From: Paraburkholderia mimosarum LMG 23256 = NBRC 106338
GTDB lineage: Bacteria > Pseudomonadota > Gammaproteobacteria > Burkholderiales > Burkholderiaceae
Assembly (NCBI RefSeq): GCF_000739815.1
Contig: NZ_BBJJ01000013.1
Coordinates: 1-64,000, forward strand
DNA length: 64,000 nt
Reading direction: 5' to 3'
Of the stretch, positions 33,868 to 42,955 are shown in pieces. The position numbers and the translations under genes are program-made. Positions within the stretch are counted from its first letter, which is position 1. Each line of letters starts with the position of its first letter. The notes beneath the pieces are model-generated. The model did no database searches. It was not told the DNA's origin and saw only the letters and a program-made list of their open reading frames with translations.

Positions 33868-34263
33868 CTATGGAATGAGCGTGGACACCTGCGCTGGCTG
33901 AACGATCTTGATGACGCCGCCCCACAGGCAAACGAGCGTGGCCTCGGCGTCCAGCGCCGGCATCGCGCCGAGCGTCACGGTCGGCGGGCCGCCGGGAATC
34001 CACGGCGACGGTGTGGCCGGCAGGCAGGGCATGGGCGTGAATACACCCAGCTTCGCGGCCGTGGCGGCGATCACAGTCGGGTTCGCTGCGCTCTGGCAGA
34101 GGCCGAACGGCGTGACGTTGGCGATGGGAATGGAGTCGGCAATCGTCGCTGCGGGCGCCCCACCAACCAACACGCGATTGACGGGGATGACATTGAGCGC
34201 GCCCGGCGCGCCGCCGAAGGAGCACTGCAGCATGGCGCCGGCACAGACTTGCGGACTGGACAT
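33868..34263 (-). CDS. DUF4280 PAAR-like spike-tip protein
   Basis: This is a cytoplasmic protein of 131 residues with the DUF4280 (PAAR-like) signature: MSSPQVCAGAMLQCSFGGAP at the start, cysteines near residues 7, 14 and 56 and a final CLWGGVIKIVQPAQ. Such proteins cap the VgrG trimer and load effectors. Its place in the vgrG operon supports that role. No C-terminal toxin domain follows, so it would act as a tip or carrier without an attached effector. Confidence 0.88.
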   Translation of the reverse strand: MSSPQVCAGAMLQCSFGGAPGALNVIPVNRVLVGGAPAATIADSIPIANVTPFGLCQSAANPTVIAATAAKLGVFTPMPCLPATPSPWIPGGPPTVTLGAMPALDAEATLVCLWGGVIKIVQPAQVSTLIP

Positions 34264-34299
34264 GGTGAAGCTCCTTGCTGGTTGCGTGCCCGCTGCGGG

Positions 34300-34854
34300 T
34301 CAAGTGGACGACGGATTGACTAGCGCTTGCCACCATTGCTTCCAGCGCGCCAGCGGTTTGCCGTCGGCCGCGATCGGGCGGCCGTCGTCGGTGTAGCGCT
34401 TCGCTGCCTCCATGGGCTTACCCGCACTGAACGGCTGTCGCAGCGAGAGGCACCCATTCGGATGGAAGCGCTGCAAGACACCGTGCAACTTGCCGTTGCG
34501 GTAGTGCGCCTCCTCGAGCAGCGTGCCGTCGGGCAGCCAGGTGCGCGAAACGCCGTGCAGCGCGCCGGCCGCGTAGTGCGCTTCGCGCTGGACCTTGCCG
34601 TCGGGGAAGTAGAAGAGCGTCTTTCCGTCGAGCTTGCCGTTCACGTACTGCGCTTGCGCCGACGGGTTGCCTTCGGGATAGAAGTAGGTGGCGGGTCCGC
34701 TCAGCACACCATTCGCATAACGAAGCGTTGCGATAGCGCGTTGGTCCGATTCGATGCGCACGGGACCATGCAGTGCGCCACCGAGTGTCGCGCCTTCGAT
34801 ACGCGCGCCGTCGCGTTCTATCGTGAGGGGCTGGATGGTCTTCATCGTCTGCAT
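34300..34854 (-). CDS. MORN-repeat (YwqK-like) protein
   Basis: This protein of 184 residues is built of MORN-like repeats: ALHGPVRIESDQ, GVLSGPATYFYPEG, GKLDGKTLFYFPDGKVQ, GALHGVSRTWLPDGTLLEEA and GKLHGVLQRFHPNG. YwqK-type proteins are listed as antitoxins of polymorphic toxin systems. Here it lies between vgrG and the PAAR-like gene, so it may be an immunity protein or an adaptor for effector loading; either is inference. The start is the ATG at 34854, with a second ATG three codons later. Only four bases separate it from vgrG. Confidence 0.85.
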   Translation of the reverse strand: MQTMKTIQPLTIERDGARIEGATLGGALHGPVRIESDQRAIATLRYANGVLSGPATYFYPEGNPSAQAQYVNGKLDGKTLFYFPDGKVQREAHYAAGALHGVSRTWLPDGTLLEEAHYRNGKLHGVLQRFHPNGCLSLRQPFSAGKPMEAAKRYTDDGRPIAADGKPLARWKQWWQALVNPSST

Positions 34855-34858
34855 TGTC

Positions 34859-36847
34859 TCAGTTGATCTGCACGATGCCGCCCTTGACCACGAGCACGCC
34901 GCCTCCGTCCACGGTCTGCTGGACGGCGCCCTTGTTCGTCACACTTTGGGCTTCGTTCGAGAGCGTGCCGTCCGACTTGTTCGTCAACGAGGTCCCGGCC
35001 TGGTTCGTGAGCGACAGGGCCGCCTGATTCGTGATCGATGCGTCGCTCTTCGCCGTGAGGTTGCCGGTGCTTTGCAGCGTCAGCGTGCCGCTCACCTTGA
35101 TGGTGAGATTGCCGTCCACGGTGAGCGTCATGTTGCCCGTGATCGTCTGGTCGAGATTGCCGCCCACCGTGCGCGTTTCGTTGCCGCCCGCCTTCACGGT
35201 GCGCGCACCCTTGATATCGACGGTTTCGTCGCCGGTCTTCACGGTCGTGCTCCGGTTGCCCTGTTCGATCACCAGTTTGTCGTTGCCCTCCTTGACCGTA
35301 TGCGCGCGGTCATTCTTGATCGTGCTCGTTTCGTTGTGGTCGATGGTCCATGTGGCGTCGTTGATCACTTTCGCATTCAGGTTCTTTTGTGCCTGCAGGT
35401 AAATCTCTTCGTTATCCTGCTTGTCTTCGAAGCGCAGCTCGTTGAAGCCGTTGCCGCCTTTGGATGTATTCGTCTTGATGCCGGACTGCGTCTGGTTGTC
35501 GGGAAGCGCATAGGGCGGCAGGTTCGCGCCGTTGTACACGCTCCCCGTGATGAGCGGGCGGTCCGGATCGCCGTCGATAAAGCTCACCACGACCTCGTCG
35601 CCCACGCGCGGCATGAACTGCATGCCGAACCGCTTGCTGGCCCAGGGCTGCGCCACGCGAATCCAGCAAGAACTCTGTTCATCGTTCTGGCCCTCGCGGT
35701 CCCAGTGAAACTGGACCTTCACGCGGCCATACTGATCGGTCCACACTTCCTCGCCGCGCTTGCCTACCACCGTCGCCGTTTGCGTCGGCATGAAGGGGCG
35801 CGGCGTCGTGCGCGCAGGACGCCAGGTCGTCGCGAACGGAAACGCTTCGAAGCGGTTCCGGTAGCGACTGTGATCGGCTTCGTGAATCACGCTGCGCACG
35901 ACCCATTCAATATTCGCATCGCTGGATTCGTGATCTGCCAGCGTGAAGCGGCAACCCGGCGCGAGCGCGCGGCAGTCGCTTTCGCCCGCCAACATCCGCG
36001 TGGGCGCCCGCAGCGCGTCCACGCGGTGCTTGGAGCGCGTGGAGCCGTCGCCGCTATTGGCGTATCGCCCGGGGTATTCGTACACGGTGTGTCCATTCGA
36101 CGCCGCCTGCGCCTGCGAATAGAGTTGCGCGGCGGGCGTCTCCCAGGCGTAATCGGAATGCGCGAAGCGGCCGGTGGCCGTCTCTTCCACGATCTCGCAG
36201 CGCAGAACCTGGGTGGTCTCGCGCGCACCGCTCGTGCCGCCCGTGTAATGCAGCGTCGCGTCGCCGGACAAACGCGTGAAGGCGTCGTTACTGTCGGCGA
36301 TGACGAGCGTATGGCTGCCCGTTGCGTGCTGGAAGAAGTAGAACCAGCCTTGCTCTTCGCAAAGGCGGCTCACGAACGCGAAGTCGGACTCTGCGTACTG
36401 CACGCACCATTCGCGCGCGGCGTCGGCGCCCGTCAGCGAGAACGAATAATCGGTGATGCCGTGGCCCGCGAACACGGCCTCGATGATCGCCTGCGTGGTT
36501 TTGCCCTGAAAAATGCGGTTGTTCCGCGATAGCGTGAGCAGCCATAGCCACGAACGCAGTTCCAGCGCGAAGTGGCTGGCATCGACCGTCGAGGGCAACT
36601 GGGCGGCGCGCGTGCAGACGCCGTCGATGAGTCGCGGCGACTCGCCCCAGGCGAGCGAGAGCGTCGCGTGATTGCCCGTCATGCCGCTGGGCGCGGGCGG
36701 CGGCAATCCGCCATGCGCGTGAAGGGTCAGCGTAGCGGGCGCGTCCAGCGCCTCGCGCGCTTCGAGGCGCGCGGGAAAGAGCGTGCTGAAGGCGGAGCCG
36801 GTGAGGCTGAGGCGTGCGTCGGTGTCGGCGGAAACGGGGCGGTTCAT
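34859..36847 (-). CDS. tssI: VgrG/TssI spike protein
   Basis: This is the trimeric spike protein of the T6SS, 662 residues. The gp27-like part covers about residues 1-390 and contains FVSRLCEEQGWFYFFQH. The gp5-like OB part follows with TATVVGKRGEEVWTDQYGRV and GMQFMPRVGDEVVVSFIDGD. A long beta-helical needle of repeats (for example TVDGNLTIKVSGTLTLQSTG) ends at residue 662. There is no extra catalytic extension, so it is a structural rather than an evolved VgrG. It is separated from clpV by 67 bases. Confidence 0.93.
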   Translation of the reverse strand: MNRPVSADTDARLSLTGSAFSTLFPARLEAREALDAPATLTLHAHGGLPPPAPSGMTGNHATLSLAWGESPRLIDGVCTRAAQLPSTVDASHFALELRSWLWLLTLSRNNRIFQGKTTQAIIEAVFAGHGITDYSFSLTGADAAREWCVQYAESDFAFVSRLCEEQGWFYFFQHATGSHTLVIADSNDAFTRLSGDATLHYTGGTSGARETTQVLRCEIVEETATGRFAHSDYAWETPAAQLYSQAQAASNGHTVYEYPGRYANSGDGSTRSKHRVDALRAPTRMLAGESDCRALAPGCRFTLADHESSDANIEWVVRSVIHEADHSRYRNRFEAFPFATTWRPARTTPRPFMPTQTATVVGKRGEEVWTDQYGRVKVQFHWDREGQNDEQSSCWIRVAQPWASKRFGMQFMPRVGDEVVVSFIDGDPDRPLITGSVYNGANLPPYALPDNQTQSGIKTNTSKGGNGFNELRFEDKQDNEEIYLQAQKNLNAKVINDATWTIDHNETSTIKNDRAHTVKEGNDKLVIEQGNRSTTVKTGDETVDIKGARTVKAGGNETRTVGGNLDQTITGNMTLTVDGNLTIKVSGTLTLQSTGNLTAKSDASITNQAALSLTNQAGTSLTNKSDGTLSNEAQSVTNKGAVQQTVDGGGVLVVKGGIVQIN

Positions 36848-36914
36848 TGGGTGGAGAGAATTCGACTCAAAGTGGGTTGAGCGCGAGCCGCGTGGCGGTC
36901 CTCGATGAGCATCG

Positions 36915-39599
36915 TCATTCGAGTGCCCACTGGGCGAGCGTGCCGATCAGCTCGTTCATGAGCACGTTGTCGATCTCGCGCGCGCCGCCCGCGGAGCGGC
37001 AGCGTGCGAGCACCGCATCGATGATCCGGCTGTCGAATGCGAACTGCTTGCCGGTGGCGTCGCGGTAGCGGGTGCGCAACTGTTCGAGCTTCTTTTCGAT
37101 GATCGCGCGCAGCACGCTGTCGTCGAGCGCGGCATAGGGCACGGCAGTCATGCGCGCGAGGAAGGCAGGGCGGAACGCGCGCCGCAGTTCCTCGTGGAGC
37201 CGCCGCGTGAAGGCGTCGCTCGCGAGCGACGCGGCAGGCGTATTGAGGAGCAGTTCGGCGCCCACGTTGCTGGTGGCGAGGATCACGGTGTTGCGAAAGT
37301 CCACCACCAGTCCGGTGCCGTCCTCCATCACGCCCTTGTCGAAGACGTTGTAGAACGCTTCGAGCACGTCCACATGCGCCTTCTCGATCTCGTCGAGCAG
37401 CACCACACTATAAGGACGCCTACGCACTGCTTCCGTGAGCGTGCCGCCGCTCGCATGGCCCACATAGCCCGGTGGCGCACCGCGCAGCTGCGAGACGGCA
37501 TGCGCTTCCTGATACGCGGCGAGGTCGATGACGATCAGATTGCGTTCGCCGCCATAGAGCGCGTCGGCGAGGGCGTAGGCCGTTTCGGTCTTGCCCACGC
37601 CGGTCGGCCCCACGAGCAGAAATACGCCGACCGGGCGCAACGGGTCGGCGAGCCCCGCGCGCCACGCCTGAATGCGCATCGCAATGCGGTCGAGCGCGGC
37701 GTCCTGCCCGACGATGCGCTGGGCGAGACGGCCCTTGAGCGTGCGCACGGCGTGGGCTTCGTCGGCGAGCATCTTGCCGACGGGAATGCCGGTCCAGCTC
37801 GCGATCACGGCGGCGATGGTCTTCGAGTCCACGCAGACAGGAACCATGGGGTCATCGTCGCGGATCGCTTCGAGCCCGCTCTCGAGGCGCGAGAGTTCGG
37901 CCGCCAGGTCTTCGCGCAAGTCGGGCGCATCGGCCGCGTCTGCGGCGTCACCCGGTTCGGCGCCTTCGGGCTCGTCGGCACCGTCACCCGGTTCGGCGCC
38001 GTCGGCCTCGTCCGCGCCGTCGCGCGGCTGGGCGTCGAGGGCCGCGAGCCGCGCGCGCAGCGCAAGGATCTCGCGCACGGTGGCCGCCTCGTCGCGCCAG
38101 CGGGCCTCCAGCTTTTCGACGAGCGCGGCATTGCGAGCATGCTCGGTCGCAAGCGTGGCGAGCCTGTGCGTATGGTCCGCGCCCATCACCATTTCGGTGC
38201 GCAGCCGCAGCAGCTCGTCGTTCAGCGCGCGCTGGCGGTGCCTGGCGGCTTCGAGCTGCGGCGGCGTGTCGTGCTGCGCGAGCGCGACGCGCGCACAGGC
38301 GGTGTCCAGCACGGCGATCGCCTTGTCGGGCAACTGGCGCGCCGAGATGTACCGGTGCGAGAGCTTCACCGCATCGACGATCGCGGCATCGTGGATGGTG
38401 ACGTTGTGATGCGCTTCGAACTTCAGTGCCAGCGCGCGCAGCATGACGATGGCGGTGGGTTCGTCGGGCGCCTCGATCTGCACGAGCTGGAAGCGCCGCG
38501 CGAGCGCCGGGTCGCGTTCGAAATACTTCTTGTATTCGAGCCACGTCGTGGCCGCGATCGTGCGCAGTTCGCCCCGCGCAAGGGCGGGCTTCAGCAGGTT
38601 TGCCGCGTCGCTGCCGCCTTCCGCGCCGCCGGCGCCGATCATCGTATGGGCCTCGTCGATGAAGAGCACGACCGGCCGCGGCGAGCGGCGTGCTTCGTCG
38701 ATCACCGCACGCAGACGCCGCTCGAATTCGCCTTTCAATCCCGCGCCCGCCTGCAGCAGTGCGAGATCGAGCATGCGCAGCGTGACGTCGGCGAGCGGGG
38801 GCGGCACATCCCCGGCCGCGATGCGCAGCGCGAGACCTTCGACTACGGCCGTCTTGCCCACGCCGGGCGCGCCCACGAGCAAGGGGTTGTTCTGCCGCCG
38901 ACGCAACAGGATGTCCAAGGTCTGCCTGATCTCCGCATTTCGCCCGATGATCGGGTCGATGCGTCCGGCCCGCGCTTCGGCGGTCAGGTCGAGCGTGTAC
39001 TGGTCGAGCAGGGCAGGCAAGGGTGCGGCCGCGTCCATGGCGGCAGCGAGTGCGGGAACGCTCGCATGGGGGGCGCCGGTGTCCGCCGGCGACGCATGAG
39101 GCGTGACAGGATCGAGCGACGCGCCAGTCTCGACTGGCGCGAGCCAGACCGTGAAGTTCGCGCGCAACGCAGCACTCGCCACGCGCAGCAGCAAGGGCGC
39201 GCCATGCACGGCGCGGGCGCGCAGCATGTCGTTTTCGAGCAGCGCGATGAGCAGCGTCGCCGCGCGCACCCGCGGTTGCTGGAGCACGACGGTCGATTGC
39301 ACGAGCGCGTCCTGGAGCCATACGAGCAGTTCGGGCGCGAACGACGGCATGCCGGTGTTGCCGCGCTTGAGGCGCGCGACGGCCGCACGAATTTCGGCGG
39401 CGAGCGCGCCACGATCCACGCCGAAGTGCGGCAGCACGCACGCAAAATCGCCGCCCTCCGTTTCGGCGAGCGCGAGCAGCCAGTGCTCGACTTCGACCAC
39501 GAAGTGGGTTTCACGCAAACATTGCTGCGCTGCGCGTTCGAGCGCTTCGCGCGGCTCGCGCTCGAGGCGCGCGACGAGCGTCTTGAGATCGAGCGTCAC
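36915..39599 (-). CDS. tssH: TssH/ClpV AAA+ sheath disassembly ATPase
   Basis: This hexameric ATPase recycles the contracted TssB-TssC sheath and is 894 residues long. An N domain of about 160 residues leads to the first AAA domain, with Walker A GAPGVGKTAVVEG and Walker B VVLFIDEAHTM. The middle coiled-coil region follows, then the second AAA domain with Walker A GPTGVGKTETAYALAD and Walker B VVLLDEIEKAH. The middle region carries an acidic insert with a repeated 12-residue unit (DGADEADGAEPG, DGADEPEGAEPG). The start is GTG 39599, overlapping the TssG stop as GTGA. Confidence 0.93.
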   Translation of the reverse strand: MTLDLKTLVARLEREPREALERAAQQCLRETHFVVEVEHWLLALAETEGGDFACVLPHFGVDRGALAAEIRAAVARLKRGNTGMPSFAPELLVWLQDALVQSTVVLQQPRVRAATLLIALLENDMLRARAVHGAPLLLRVASAALRANFTVWLAPVETGASLDPVTPHASPADTGAPHASVPALAAAMDAAAPLPALLDQYTLDLTAEARAGRIDPIIGRNAEIRQTLDILLRRRQNNPLLVGAPGVGKTAVVEGLALRIAAGDVPPPLADVTLRMLDLALLQAGAGLKGEFERRLRAVIDEARRSPRPVVLFIDEAHTMIGAGGAEGGSDAANLLKPALARGELRTIAATTWLEYKKYFERDPALARRFQLVQIEAPDEPTAIVMLRALALKFEAHHNVTIHDAAIVDAVKLSHRYISARQLPDKAIAVLDTACARVALAQHDTPPQLEAARHRQRALNDELLRLRTEMVMGADHTHRLATLATEHARNAALVEKLEARWRDEAATVREILALRARLAALDAQPRDGADEADGAEPGDGADEPEGAEPGDAADAADAPDLREDLAAELSRLESGLEAIRDDDPMVPVCVDSKTIAAVIASWTGIPVGKMLADEAHAVRTLKGRLAQRIVGQDAALDRIAMRIQAWRAGLADPLRPVGVFLLVGPTGVGKTETAYALADALYGGERNLIVIDLAAYQEAHAVSQLRGAPPGYVGHASGGTLTEAVRRRPYSVVLLDEIEKAHVDVLEAFYNVFDKGVMEDGTGLVVDFRNTVILATSNVGAELLLNTPAASLASDAFTRRLHEELRRAFRPAFLARMTAVPYAALDDSVLRAIIEKKLEQLRTRYRDATGKQFAFDSRIIDAVLARCRSAGGAREIDNVLMNELIGTLAQWALE
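37947..38000. repeat. 36-bp tandem repeat inside clpV
   Basis: The 18-base segment GTCACCCGGTTCGGCGCC occurs identically at 37947-37964 and 37983-38000, within a 36-base unit that encodes 12 acidic residues in the middle domain. The repeat keeps the frame. It may arise by slippage, and copy number may vary among strains. Confidence 0.6.
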
Positions 39600-40714
39600 G
39601 GCGTGCTGCCGGCACGCGGGCCGGCGGTGTGCCGCAGCATGTCGGCGGGCGCAAGACGCGTCACGCGCGCGGGCGCCGATTGCGCCGCGCCGCTCCAGGC
39701 GGTCCAGCCCAGCCGCAGCGGCGCGTGCCGCGAGAGGCGCGCGCACGGCAGCTCGCCCGCCGCAAGCTGCAGTTCGAGATGCACCTGGAGTTCGGCGCCG
39801 AACCACGCGGCAGCCAGCGCGTGCAGCGCCTCGTGAGCGGGAGCGCCAGGCAGAAATGCTTCGTACTGCTCACGCCTGAGCGGGCCGAGCCGCACGCGTA
39901 TGCCCTGATGCTCGTCCCAGATGCGCGTGCCCGCCACGGCATCCTTGCCGAGCCGCCGGTTGCGTCCGCCGGAGCCGATCGCCGTGCGGCTCGACGCGGG
40001 GAGCGTGCGCCAGCCGCCCGCGAACGGCGTGGAGCTCACGTGAACGCGGAAGTGATGCAGCACCATGACGTCGAAGCCCGCGAGCGAGCGGCGGCGGTTC
40101 GCGAACAGGCCTGCGCGCGCGAGCACGGCGCGCATGTCGAGCGGCTCCTGCGGAGCGGGCGGTGGCGGCGCCGCGCCTTCGGCGTTGCCCGTCAGTGCGC
40201 GCAGCACGACGTCGGCGGGGCGCTGGGCCGTTGCGGGCAGCGGCTCGGCGCTGCGGTACTTGCGCTGCGCGCGATAGAGGAGCGCCAGCAAGCGGTGCTG
40301 GAAGATGTCCAGAAACGCCGCCGCCGAACCGTCCTTGCGGCGGGCCCGGTCCTGCAGCCATTCCTGCCACGCGCCTGGCAGCGGCCCGTTCGGGCCGCCC
40401 AGCGAAAATGCGTTGACCTGCAGCTGCGGCGGGCCGGGGCGTGCATCGCGCCCGGCGAGCGCTTGCGGCGCGAACGCGAGCGAGCGGGGCAAGCTGCGCC
40501 GCAGCGGCCCGAGCGCGCTCGCCGGAAAGGCCGGCGAGAGATTGCCGCTCAGCGCCAGCGCTTCCTGCGCCGGATCGAGCCCGGTGCCGAGCGGTTGGGC
40601 GTGCGGCTGGAGCAACTCGAGCAGGCGCACCGCCTGCGCGAATTCGAACGCGTGCGGCTCATCGAACAGACGCTGCGTCAGAGAACGAGCGGGCTGCCCA
40701 TCGTCGGCCGCCAT
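39596..40714 (-). CDS. tssG: TssG baseplate protein
   Basis: This T6SS baseplate wedge component works with TssF, TssE and TssK. The product has 372 residues. The N terminus, QRLFDEPHAFEFAQAVRLLE, is typical, as are NAFSLGGPNGPLPGAWQEWL and RLGPLRREQYEAFLPGA. The start ATG at 40714 (MAADDGQPA) overlaps the end of tssF by 37 bases; further upstream the same frame is a shadow of tssF. Its stop overlaps the ClpV start. Confidence 0.88.
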   Translation of the reverse strand: MAADDGQPARSLTQRLFDEPHAFEFAQAVRLLELLQPHAQPLGTGLDPAQEALALSGNLSPAFPASALGPLRRSLPRSLAFAPQALAGRDARPGPPQLQVNAFSLGGPNGPLPGAWQEWLQDRARRKDGSAAAFLDIFQHRLLALLYRAQRKYRSAEPLPATAQRPADVVLRALTGNAEGAAPPPPAPQEPLDMRAVLARAGLFANRRRSLAGFDVMVLHHFRVHVSSTPFAGGWRTLPASSRTAIGSGGRNRRLGKDAVAGTRIWDEHQGIRVRLGPLRREQYEAFLPGAPAHEALHALAAAWFGAELQVHLELQLAAGELPCARLSRHAPLRLGWTAWSGAAQSAPARVTRLAPADMLRHTAGPRAGSTP

Positions 40715-42465
40715 GTGCGGATCTCCCGACCGTCGCGCACGAGCGAGGTCTGTACGAAACGGTTGACGCTCGCATAGAGCGAGAAGAATTGCGCCAGCAC
40801 GCCCGAGAAGAGCACGGTGCTCGCGCCCACGAAGCTGGCGTCGTCGAGCTCGATGCGCACGCCGAGTCCATTGCGCCAGCCGCGCCAGCGATCGGAGCCG
40901 ACGTGCGCGACGATGGGCTCGCTCGACACCGAGACGAGCCCCGCGATCTGGCGCTGCGCGGGCGCATGGGCGCCGAGATTGTGGAGCACCAGCATCTCGC
41001 GCAGCGCCTGAAGTGCCTGCGGGCCCTCCACGATCGAAGCATGGTTCAGCACGAGTTGCGAGACGAGGCGCCAGCGCGAGGTGCCGTCGAGCGTGGCCAC
41101 GATCTGCGGCGTGGGCCGGTGCGCGATGCGCACGCTCGCCACCGGTCCCGGAACCTCGAACGAGAGCGCGGCGCCCGGCGCGAGCCGGTGGGCCAGATGG
41201 CGACTGGTACAGAGCAGCTCGGCGGTGAGCGTGCGCGCCGCGGGCGCGGCCGGATCGAAGCGCGTGTCGACGAAGGTCAGCATGACGTCGCTGCCCGGAC
41301 GCGACGGGTGCAGCCCGCTCACGCGCCGCGCGTACCAGTAGACAGCCGACGCTGTGCCGTGCATCGAGCCGTACCACGGCGGCACGTCCGTCACGGTGCG
41401 GCCCGCCACTGCGCGCACGTTGCGCACGGCGTAGATCTCCGTGCCCGATTCGCGGTGCGCATCGGGGCTCACGCGCATCTCGCGCGCCGTGCCGTCGGGC
41501 CGCAACGGTTCCGAGGTGCGCGCGAAGAGATTGAGCGCGGGTGCGCAGCCCAGCTCGATGTCGCGCGTGTGCAGCGTGAAGCGCCCGCGTGGCGCCGCGG
41601 TGAAGCCGATCACGAGGTCGATGCGCTCGCCCGCATCCGCCGGCGGCTTGAACGGCAGGTCGAAGAACGCGAACTTCTCGGGAAACGCGAAGTATTCGAC
41701 GAGCAGGCGGCACGCCGGATGCGCGCCGTCTTCGAGCGGCAGCAGCGCGTCTTCCTCGTCGAAGCCAACCGGCTGAGGCAAACCTCGTTGCGCGTGCAAC
41801 GTTCCTCCCGGCGTCTGTAGCCAGGTCACGGCGCTGTGTGCGCCGAGCAGGTCGTAGAGCGCCGCGGCGGTGACGGGCGAGCCCGCGAGCCGCACGCGCA
41901 GGCGCTCGATCGGCAACGCGCCGAGTGGGTGCTGGCCGGTACTGCGCAGCGAGAGCCGCAGCGCCGATTGCAGCGTTGCACTACCCGTGAGCGCCTGGGC
42001 TTCTTCCGCGTCGAGCAGTTGCGCGTCGGCGATCGCGAGGGGCCACAGCGTCACGTCGGCGCTCGTGCGCCAGTGGATCGTCGCGCCGCTCGCGTCGACG
42101 TGCATGAGCGGCGTGTCGCGCGGCACGCGATAGCCGGCGGCGATGCTGCCTTGCGTGGCGTCGGGCTCGAACTGCACGATCGTCATCGAAGGCACCGGGC
42201 GCGACGCGTACGGGTAGAACTGCTCGAGCAGGCCGTCGGTGAGCGTGGTGTACTCGTCGTCGAGCGTGCGCTGGATGCGCGCCGTGAGCACCGCGAAGCT
42301 CTCGATCAGGCGCTCGACGTGCGGATCGGCGCTTTCCCCCGGGCCGAGTTCGAGCCGCCGCGCGATCTTCGGATAGCGCTGCGCAAAGCCTTCGCTCGCG
42401 CGGCGCAGATAACTGAGCTCGCGCTGATAGTAGTCGAGCAGCTGCGCGTCAAGCGAGTCGTTCAT
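40678..42465 (-). CDS. tssF: TssF baseplate protein
   Basis: This T6SS baseplate protein forms the TssF2-TssG wedge. The 595-residue length fits. Typical N-terminal family sequence is LLDYYQRELSYLRRASEGFA, then FAQRYPKIARRLELGPGESA and a long body including DVTLWPLAIADAQLLDAEEA. The start ATG at 42465 (MNDSLDAQLL) lies inside the end of tssE, overlapping by 17 bases. It is part of the minus-strand arm and continues into tssG. Confidence 0.9.
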   Translation of the reverse strand: MNDSLDAQLLDYYQRELSYLRRASEGFAQRYPKIARRLELGPGESADPHVERLIESFAVLTARIQRTLDDEYTTLTDGLLEQFYPYASRPVPSMTIVQFEPDATQGSIAAGYRVPRDTPLMHVDASGATIHWRTSADVTLWPLAIADAQLLDAEEAQALTGSATLQSALRLSLRSTGQHPLGALPIERLRVRLAGSPVTAAALYDLLGAHSAVTWLQTPGGTLHAQRGLPQPVGFDEEDALLPLEDGAHPACRLLVEYFAFPEKFAFFDLPFKPPADAGERIDLVIGFTAAPRGRFTLHTRDIELGCAPALNLFARTSEPLRPDGTAREMRVSPDAHRESGTEIYAVRNVRAVAGRTVTDVPPWYGSMHGTASAVYWYARRVSGLHPSRPGSDVMLTFVDTRFDPAAPAARTLTAELLCTSRHLAHRLAPGAALSFEVPGPVASVRIAHRPTPQIVATLDGTSRWRLVSQLVLNHASIVEGPQALQALREMLVLHNLGAHAPAQRQIAGLVSVSSEPIVAHVGSDRWRGWRNGLGVRIELDDASFVGASTVLFSGVLAQFFSLYASVNRFVQTSLVRDGREIRTWRPTMGSPLVL

Positions 42466-42943
42466 CGACGATTCCGATGGCCTGCGTTTCGCCGTGCTGC
42501 CCAGCGAGGTAGGTGACGACGTGCTCCACACCGTCGCTGCCGCGCAGCGTGCCCCTGATGCGCAGGCAGAGGCGCCATGGTGCGCCTTCGTCAGGTTCTA
42601 TCTTCACGCGCGGGTCGCGCAGGCGCGGCTCGAACGCGCGCACGGCTTCGGCCACTTCGCGCTCGATCACGGCGCGGTCTTCGGCGCGCGCCGCGCTTTG
42701 GCCGCTCCAGTCGGGCAGGCCGTAAAGCAGCACATCGGGCGCGCGCGGCAGGCGCGGCGTGCCGCGCCGGGTGTTGAGCAGGCGCAGCAGCTCCGCACGC
42801 ACCGAGGCGCGCAAGCCGGCTGCATCGAGCGTACGAGCCGCGGTTTCGTCGACGGATTCCTGCGCGTCGAAGGGCGCGTCATCGGCCAGCCGCTCGAAGA
42901 GCGGCATGGGCGCGATGGCGATAAAGGCGCGGGCGTTCGCCAC
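42449..42943 (-). CDS. tssE: TssE baseplate protein (gp25-like)
   Basis: This is a gp25-like baseplate protein of 164 residues. The core motif LNTRRGTPRLPRAPDVLLYG and the following segment with VKIEPDEGAPWRLCLRI match the family. The start at GTG 42943 gives a short leader MANARAFIAIAP before MPLFERLADD; an ATG at 42907 could also be used. The gap to hcp is 12 bases, so they are co-expressed. Confidence 0.85.
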   Translation of the reverse strand: MANARAFIAIAPMPLFERLADDAPFDAQESVDETAARTLDAAGLRASVRAELLRLLNTRRGTPRLPRAPDVLLYGLPDWSGQSAARAEDRAVIEREVAEAVRAFEPRLRDPRVKIEPDEGAPWRLCLRIRGTLRGSDGVEHVVTYLAGQHGETQAIGIVDERLA

Positions 42944-42955
42944 AGGCGGTGCGTG

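Noticed and set aside
33610..34323. Plus-strand frame opposite the DUF4280 gene, starting with a hydrophobic stretch
   Set aside because: Its later part is antisense to the clear DUF4280 gene and it has no domain; the initial hydrophobic residues alone are not enough.
37194..39836. Plus-strand open frame of about 880 codons across clpV
   Set aside because: It is antisense to a clear ClpV with both Walker motifs; its residues show no family features.
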